From Hyphomicrobiales bacterium (lineage in GTDB: Bacteria > Pseudomonadota > Alphaproteobacteria > Rhizobiales > UBA4765): 10,763 nt of DNA. A program made the translations under genes and the position numbers. The notes under the pieces were generated by a model that was not told where the DNA came from, made no database searches, and saw only the letters and a list, made by a program, of their open reading frames with translations. Positions 6,233 through 10,763 of the stretch are shown piece after piece (position 1 is the stretch's first letter; the number at the start of each line of letters is the position of its first letter). The DNA lies in NCBI GenBank assembly GCA_027487195.1, contig JAIYEB010000427.1:1-10763 (forward strand), read 5' to 3'.

Positions 6233-6940
6233 TTAAGCTGCCGTGAGGCCGAGATGGCGCTCGAGCCGTGCAGGCTCGGCAAGCAGGTCGCTGCTGGAAG
6301 CACGCAGCACAACCCGGCCCCGCTCCAGCACGATTGTGTCGTCGGTCAATTCGAGGATCTTCTTTGCGTGCTGCTCGATCACGATGGCTGAAAGCCCCTC
6401 CTCGCGGAACAGTCGCTTCAGCGCGCGCAACAGCTCCTCGACAATGATCGGTGCGAGCCCTTCCGTCGGTTCATCAAGAAGCAGCAGCTTCGGGTTCAGC
6501 ACCAATGCGCGGCCGATGGCGAGCATCTGCTGCTCGCCGCCCGAGAGCTGATTTCCGAGGTTGCCCTTGCGCTCGGCCAGACGCGGGAAAAGCGCGAACA
6601 CACGCTCCGGTGTCCATGCGCCGGGCCGCATCACGGCGGTGAGATTTTCGACAACAGTCAGGGATTTGAAGATATTGCGCTCCTGCGGCACCCAGCCGAT
6701 GCCGGCATGGGCGCGCGCTTCAGGCGCAAGGGCTGTGATATCGCGCCCTGCGAGAACAATCGTTCCGGTACGCTGCCGCGTCACGCCAATGAACGAGTTG
6801 ATGAGCGTCGTCTTGCCGACGCCGTTGCGCCCAAGCAGAGCCAGCGAGCGCCCCTCCGCAAGGTCGAGGTCAATGTCAAACAGGACCACGGCTTCGCCAT
6901 AGCCGGCGCTGAGGCCCGTGACGCGCAGCAATTCAGCCAT
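6233..6940 (-). CDS. livF: ABC transporter ATP-binding protein, LivF type
   Basis: This is the second ATPase of a branched-chain-amino-acid-type (HAAT family) importer. It works with LivG on the cytoplasmic side of the LivH/LivM channel. It has 235 aa, the usual LivF length. All nucleotide-binding motifs are present: Walker A GRNGVGKTT (37-45), Q-loop Q86, the ABC signature LSGGEQQ (132-138), Walker B LLLLDEP (152-158), and the H-loop histidine H191 in EQHAKK. The opening MAELLRVTGLSAGYGEAVVL is typical of LivF. I chose the ATG at 6940, not the longer frame from 7024, because the extra 28 residues fall inside livG and the family begins here. It overlaps the end of livG by 8 nt and is the last gene of the operon. 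Confidence 0.95.
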   Translation of the reverse strand: MAELLRVTGLSAGYGEAVVLFDIDLDLAEGRSLALLGRNGVGKTTLINSFIGVTRQRTGTIVLAGRDITALAPEARAHAGIGWVPQERNIFKSLTVVENLTAVMRPGAWTPERVFALFPRLAERKGNLGNQLSGGEQQMLAIGRALVLNPKLLLLDEPTEGLAPIIVEELLRALKRLFREEGLSAIVIEQHAKKILELTDDTIVLERGRVVLRASSSDLLAEPARLERHLGLTAA

Positions 6941-7685
6941 GACCCGCCTCCCCCAGATAGGCAGCGCGCACAGCAGGATCACGGGCCACGATGTCGGGCG
7001 CATCTTCCGCCAGCACGCGGCCATTCACGAGCACGGTGATGCGTGTCGCGAAGCGGAAGACGATGTCCATGTCATGCTCGATCAGCAGCACCGAGACATC
7101 TGCCGGCAAGGCGGCGACAGTGTCGAGCAGTTCCTTGCGCTCGGCCTCGGGCACTCCGGCGGCGGGCTCGTCGAGCAGCAGAACCGAGGGCTTGGCGGCA
7201 AAGGCCGCTGCGATTTCGATTTGCCGCTGTTTTCCATAGGGCAAAGTCGAAATCGTTTCGTCCATGATGTCATCAAGGCGAAAGCGCGCGAGAATATCGG
7301 CGGTTTCATCGATCAAGGCCCGTTCGCCCGTCATGGACCGGAACAGCCGCGACCCCAATCCCAGCCGCTCCGACGTTACCGCTGCGATCATTTCAAGCGG
7401 GGTCATCGTTGCGAAGAGCTGGTTGATCTGGAAGGTGCGCGCCATGCCACGGCGCACGCGTGCCTCGCGGCTCAGCCCCGTGATGTCCTTGCCATTGAGC
7501 GTCACGGTGCCGGCCGTTGGTTTGAGGACGCCGGTCAGCAGGTTGACAAAGGTGGTTTTGCCCGCGCCGTTCGGGCCGATCAGCGCGTGGCGTGCGCCGC
7601 GCTCAAGCGTGAAGTTGATGTCATCCGACGCGGTGATGCCGCCGAAGGTCTTCGAAAGTCCGGTTGTTTGCAGTGCCGCGCTCAT
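6933..7685 (-). CDS. livG: ABC transporter ATP-binding protein, LivG type
   Basis: This is the first ATPase of the same importer, 250 aa and full length. Walker A is GPNGAGKTT (37-45), the Q-loop is RTFQ (Q86), the signature is LPYGKQRQ (148-155, the LivG-style variant in place of LSGGQ), Walker B is VLLLDEP (168-174), and the H-loop is H204 in IEHDMD. The long insert between Q-loop and signature (about 88-145) is characteristic of LivG and separates it from LivF. After Walker B it reads AAGVPEAE in place of the AAGLNP of the E. coli protein; as far as I recall this variant occurs in some HAAT subfamilies, so it is a subfamily hint, not a defect. Its start overlaps the livM stop by 4 nt (ATGA), indicating coupled translation. 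Confidence 0.95.
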   Translation of the reverse strand: MSAALQTTGLSKTFGGITASDDINFTLERGARHALIGPNGAGKTTFVNLLTGVLKPTAGTVTLNGKDITGLSREARVRRGMARTFQINQLFATMTPLEMIAAVTSERLGLGSRLFRSMTGERALIDETADILARFRLDDIMDETISTLPYGKQRQIEIAAAFAAKPSVLLLDEPAAGVPEAERKELLDTVAALPADVSVLLIEHDMDIVFRFATRITVLVNGRVLAEDAPDIVARDPAVRAAYLGEAGHG

Positions 7686-8689
7686 GGCCGTCGCCCACGC
7701 TGCAGGAAAGGAATCCGTGCCACGAGTCCTTTAATGCCGCCGTGCAGGATCTCGCGCCCGCCAAGGACGAAGAGGACCAGAAGCAGGCCGATCCAGAATT
7801 GCCAGTATTGCGGCGTCCAGCCGGCGATCAGGTCCTGCAGGAACTTGAAGGCGATCGACCCGACCAACCCGCCATAGAGCCAGCCCGGGCCGCCGAGGAT
7901 AAGCACGAGCATCACATCCGCCGAGCGGTGAAAATCCAGCACGTCGAGCGAGACGAAAGAGGTGGTTTGCGCAAGCAGCGCCCCGGCCGCGCCGGCATAG
8001 GCAGCCGAGAGCGTATAAACCGCCGCGAGGCGACCATTGCGCGGCACACCCGCCGCTGTCGCGCGCAGCGAATTATCCCGGATCGCCCGCAAGCTCAGGC
8101 CGAAGGGCGAATGCACAATGCGCCGCGCGATCAGGAAGAGGATGAAGAGCACACTGAGCGAGTAGGCATAGGCCGTCTTTCCGAAGAGATCGAACTCGAA
8201 GACGCCGAGGAGATTGCCCATCACAATGCCCTGCAGGCCATCGGCGCCGCCGGTGATGAAGGAGAGCGAATTGGCGAGCTCCAGCATCAGGAGGCCGATG
8301 CCAAGCGTCACCATCAAGCGCGTGAGGTCATTGCCCTTGAGCACCAGGGGGCTCGTGACAAGACCAAGCAGCGCGGAGGCCGCACTGGCGGCGACCAGCC
8401 CGATCAGCGGATCGGCAGTGACGTGGAGAGCCAGCAATCCCGCAACATAGGCTCCCATGCCGAGGAAGGCGGCGTGGCCGAGCGATACGATGCCGGCATA
8501 CCCCAGGATGAGATCGAGCGAGAGCGCAAAGAGCGCGAGGATCGCGATCTCGTTGAGCAGCAGCAACTGTCGCGGCAGGGCGAAATAGACCACCACCGCC
8601 AGCAGCCAGAACGCGATTTCGGCGGGATGCCAGCGTCGCGCAGCCAGGAGCGAGCCGTAGACCCTTCCGGGAAGGTTTTCCCCGCTCAT
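7682..8689 (-). CDS. livM: ABC transporter permease, LivM type
   Basis: This is one of the two channel-forming membrane subunits of the importer, 335 aa with about eight to ten hydrophobic helices. It shows the LivM signatures: GYAGIVSLGHAAFLGMGAY (63-81), the cytoplasmic coupling region HSPFGLSLRAIRDN (193-206) that contacts the ATPases, and ILGGPGWLYGGLVG (264-277). The N-terminal 24 residues are polar and the C-terminus ends in a basic tail, both normal for the family. It overlaps livH upstream and livG downstream by 4 nt each, so the three genes form a tightly coupled translational unit. Confidence 0.95.
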   Translation of the reverse strand: MSGENLPGRVYGSLLAARRWHPAEIAFWLLAVVVYFALPRQLLLLNEIAILALFALSLDLILGYAGIVSLGHAAFLGMGAYVAGLLALHVTADPLIGLVAASAASALLGLVTSPLVLKGNDLTRLMVTLGIGLLMLELANSLSFITGGADGLQGIVMGNLLGVFEFDLFGKTAYAYSLSVLFILFLIARRIVHSPFGLSLRAIRDNSLRATAAGVPRNGRLAAVYTLSAAYAGAAGALLAQTTSFVSLDVLDFHRSADVMLVLILGGPGWLYGGLVGSIAFKFLQDLIAGWTPQYWQFWIGLLLVLFVLGGREILHGGIKGLVARIPFLQRGRRP

Positions 8690-9549
8690 GAACGCGACCT
8701 CGAGAACAGGCCTTCCGGACGCAAGAGCAGCAGGGCTACCATCAGCGCGTAGATGATGAAGGCTCCGGCCTGCGGGATCAGATACTTGCCCATGACATCT
8801 GCGACCCCAAGCAGCATCGCAGCGAGGAACGGGCCGGTGATTGTTGTCGTGCCGCCCACTGTCACGACGATCAGGAAGTAGATCATGAACTTGAGCGGAA
8901 AGGTTGGATCGAGCCCCAGAAGCTCGATGCCGAGCGCGCCACCGAAGCCGGCAAGGCCTGAGCCGACGGCAAAGGTGATCGCGAAAAGTCCATTGACCGG
9001 GATGCCGAGCCCACGCGCGACACGTGCATCATCCACGGCCGCGCGCAGCCGGCTGCCGAAGCGCGTGCGCGAGAACACGAAATGGAGCGTCAGCGCCAGC
9101 AGGCCACAGAGCACGAACACGAAAAAGCGGTATCTGCCGATGCTGACGCCGAAGACATCGAAGCGCCCGCGCAGCCATTCCGGCAAGGAGATGATCTGCT
9201 GCTGCGAGCCCATGACGTATTTCATCGCCGCAACGGCCATGAAGACGAGGCCGATGGAAAACACCACCTGATCGAGATGGCTCTTGGCATACATCGGCCG
9301 GTAGAGCGTGCGCTCGAGCACGTACCCTGCGGCGGCGGCGGTCAGAAACGCCGCCGGCAAGGTCCAAAGGAAATGCACGCCGTAACGCTGCATCAGCACC
9401 ACGGTCACGTATCCCCCGACCATGGCGAAGGCGCCATGGGCGAGGTTGACGAAATTCATCAGCCCCAACGTGACCGACAGCCCGCTGGCAAGCACGAACA
9501 GCACCATGCCATAGGCCAGGCCGTCGATCAGGATGGTGAGGAGCGTCAT
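8686..9549 (-). CDS. livH: ABC transporter permease, LivH type
   Basis: This is the partner permease of LivM, 287 aa, full length for LivH, with about eight membrane helices. Family hallmarks are GLMNFVNLAHGAFAMVGGYV (29-48), the cytoplasmic loop RTRFGSRLRAAVDDARVARG (161-180), and GTTTITGPFLAAMLLG (233-248). The start is the ATG at 9549, only 9 nt after the binding-protein stop. AGGAG directly abuts this ATG with no spacer, which is poor spacing for normal initiation. The alignment-like fit of the N-terminus to LivH proteins still favours this start, and re-initiation by ribosomes finishing the upstream gene is a likely explanation. Confidence 0.95.
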   Translation of the reverse strand: MTLLTILIDGLAYGMVLFVLASGLSVTLGLMNFVNLAHGAFAMVGGYVTVVLMQRYGVHFLWTLPAAFLTAAAAGYVLERTLYRPMYAKSHLDQVVFSIGLVFMAVAAMKYVMGSQQQIISLPEWLRGRFDVFGVSIGRYRFFVFVLCGLLALTLHFVFSRTRFGSRLRAAVDDARVARGLGIPVNGLFAITFAVGSGLAGFGGALGIELLGLDPTFPLKFMIYFLIVVTVGGTTTITGPFLAAMLLGVADVMGKYLIPQAGAFIIYALMVALLLLRPEGLFSRSRS

Positions 9550-9558
9550 CTCCTGATG
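9550..9558 (-). promoter_or_regulatory. Unusually placed ribosome binding site of livH
   Basis: The whole 9-nt gap between the binding-protein stop and the livH ATG is CATCAGGAG, so the Shine-Dalgarno core touches the start codon. This spacing is well below the usual 5-9 nt. It may lower livH translation relative to the binding protein, which would suit the high receptor-to-channel ratio of such importers. Confidence 0.5.
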
Positions 9559-10737
9559 TTAGCGCGCAGGCTTCGAGGGATCGCGCACGCTCGGGAACGT
9601 CTTGAACTCGACGTTGAAGAGTTCGCCATTCACCCGCTCGACACGGCGGATATAGACATTCTGGATAATGTCGCGCGTGTCCTTGTCGATGGAAACGGGC
9701 CCGCGCGGGCTCTCCCAGCTCATGCCCTTGATGGCCTCGACCAGCGCTTCACCGCCCTGACCTCGGGTTTTCTTGAGACCCTCATAAAGCGCGTGCATGC
9801 CGTCATAGCCGCCAACCGCCATGAAATTCGGCCGCGAATTGTTGTTGGCCCTCCGGAAGGCCTCGACAAAGGCGCGATTGGCAGCGCTGGGGTGAGCCGC
9901 AGAATAGTGATGCGCGGTGACAACGCCGAGCGCGACATCGCCCATGCTGTTGAGGATATCGTCATCGGTCACATCGCCGGTGCCGATCAGACGGATGCCG
10001 GTCTTGTCCATGCCGCGTTCGACGAATTGCTTCATGAACTGCGCGCCCACGCCCGCAGGCACGAAAACAAGCAGGGCCTCGGGTTTGGCATCGGCCACAC
10101 GCTGAAGGAAGGGCGAGAAATCCGCGTTCTGCAGCGGCACGCGCATGTTCTCAACAGTGCCGCCGGCCGCCCTGAACGACGCGCTGAACGAGGTTTCCAC
10201 GTCATGGCCGGGGGCGAAATCGCTGACGATGGTGATCACCCGCTTGATGCCCTCTCCCGCCACCCAGGTGCCGAACGGATCTGAGATCTGCGGCACGACC
10301 TGGCTGGTGCGGATGATGAAGGGCGAGCGATCAACGATGACCGAGGTTGCCGCCGCCATCACCACCATCGGCGTCCTGCCCTGCGTCGCCACGGGTGCGG
10401 TAGCAAGTGCAAGCGGCGTCAGGCCGAAGCCGCCCAAGGCCGTGACGCGTTCATTGACGATCAGCTCCTGCGCCATGCGGCGGGTGACATCGGCAACACC
10501 GGTATCGTCGCGCAGCAGCAACTGCACCGGGCGGCCAGCAACGCTCGCCCCGTTCTGTGCCATGTAGAGGTTCGCAGCCTGAGCAATCTGCCGACCCGTG
10601 GATGTGAAGGGTCCGGTCATCGGCAGGATGAGCCCGATGCGGATCGGCTCGCCTGATTGCGCCCTGGCAATGGAGGGCATGGCAACGGCAATGCCGGCAG
10701 CGGCCGCGCCCTTGAGGATGGTTCTACGTGTCGTCAT
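9559..10737 (-). CDS. Periplasmic substrate-binding protein of the Liv-type ABC importer, Tat-type leader
   Basis: This is the extracytoplasmic receptor that captures the transported molecule and delivers it to LivH/LivM. It has 392 aa. The leader TTRRTILKGAAAAGIAVAMP followed by ARAQ (cleavage after about residue 26) carries a twin arginine and looks like a Tat signal. The mature part starts with PIRIGLILPMTGPF, the classic first strand of the type I (LivK/Peripla_BP_6) binding fold. Further family elements are GGFGLTPLALATAPVA at about residue 102 and the FVEAFRRANN and GGYDGMHALYEGLK stretches in the C-terminal lobe. The start has an ideal AGGAGG 8 nt upstream, the strongest in the operon, fitting the high level needed for a binding protein. 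It heads the operon. The ligand is uncertain: HAAT binding proteins take amino acids, amides, urea or aromatic acids, and no catabolic neighbour narrows this down. Confidence 0.93.
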   Translation of the reverse strand: MTTRRTILKGAAAAGIAVAMPSIARAQSGEPIRIGLILPMTGPFTSTGRQIAQAANLYMAQNGASVAGRPVQLLLRDDTGVADVTRRMAQELIVNERVTALGGFGLTPLALATAPVATQGRTPMVVMAAATSVIVDRSPFIIRTSQVVPQISDPFGTWVAGEGIKRVITIVSDFAPGHDVETSFSASFRAAGGTVENMRVPLQNADFSPFLQRVADAKPEALLVFVPAGVGAQFMKQFVERGMDKTGIRLIGTGDVTDDDILNSMGDVALGVVTAHHYSAAHPSAANRAFVEAFRRANNNSRPNFMAVGGYDGMHALYEGLKKTRGQGGEALVEAIKGMSWESPRGPVSIDKDTRDIIQNVYIRRVERVNGELFNVEFKTFPSVRDPSKPAR

Positions 10738-10745
10738 GGTGTCTT

Positions 10746-10751
10746 CCTCCT
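10746..10751 (-). promoter_or_regulatory. Ribosome binding site of the transporter operon's first gene
   Basis: AGGAGG on the minus strand lies 8 nt before the ATG at 10737. It sits inside CATCAGGAG (10747-10755), the same nonamer found immediately before livH (9550-9558), but here with normal spacing. The promoter itself is outside the window. Confidence 0.75.
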
Positions 10752-10763
10752 GATGTGCACGGC

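Noticed and set aside
5170..6312. Minus-strand frame of 380 aa opposite the deaminase/ankyrin pair and running into livF
   Set aside because: It crosses three well-supported genes, and its translation is rich in Arg, Gln and His in the way antisense frames usually are.
7664..10284. Long plus-strand frames (362 aa and 400 aa) opposite livM, livH and the binding-protein gene
   Set aside because: They are antisense to genes with unmistakable family motifs and are highly charged, low-complexity shadows.

Overview
The window reads as a chromosomal segment of an alphaproteobacterium, most likely of the order Hyphomicrobiales. That placing is an inference. It rests on the GC-rich coding style, the alphaproteobacterial type of chemoreceptor hairpin, Tat-type leaders ending in ARAQ or AHAQ, and a Tat-exported branched-chain-amino-acid-type ABC transporter of the kind common in that order. 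No rRNA, tRNA, CRISPR array, insertion sequence or phage gene was seen.

Layout. (1) Positions 1-1594, minus strand: a transmembrane methyl-accepting chemotaxis protein whose last part lies outside the window. Its AT-rich leader carries a perfect 9-bp inverted repeat. (2) Positions 1968-2192, minus strand: a small unrecognised protein with a strong ribosome binding site. (3) Positions 2425-3425, plus strand: a two-gene operon of a cytochrome b561-family membrane protein and a small exported protein, joined by an ATGA overlap. (4) Positions 3426-3889: a stretch with no convincing gene. (5) Positions 3890-4768, plus strand: an alpha/beta hydrolase. (6) Positions 5009-6126, plus strand: a tightly spaced pair of a zinc deaminase-fold protein with a twin-arginine leader and an ankyrin-repeat protein with a Sec leader. 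(7) Positions 6233-10737, minus strand: a complete five-gene operon encoding the binding protein, two permeases and two ATPases of a high-affinity LivKHMGF-type transporter. Its genes overlap or are separated by only 9 nt, and it converges on the deaminase/ankyrin pair.

How they work together. The transporter is self-contained: the binding protein captures a small molecule in the periplasm, LivH/LivM form the channel, and LivG/LivF hydrolyse ATP. No catabolic gene next to it reveals the substrate. The most unusual unit is the deaminase/ankyrin pair. Two proteins that appear to be sent to the periplasm by different export routes are encoded back to back, and a periplasmic nucleobase or nucleoside deaminase has no obvious textbook role. 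The b561/small exported protein pair is a second candidate two-protein envelope module, plausibly redox related.
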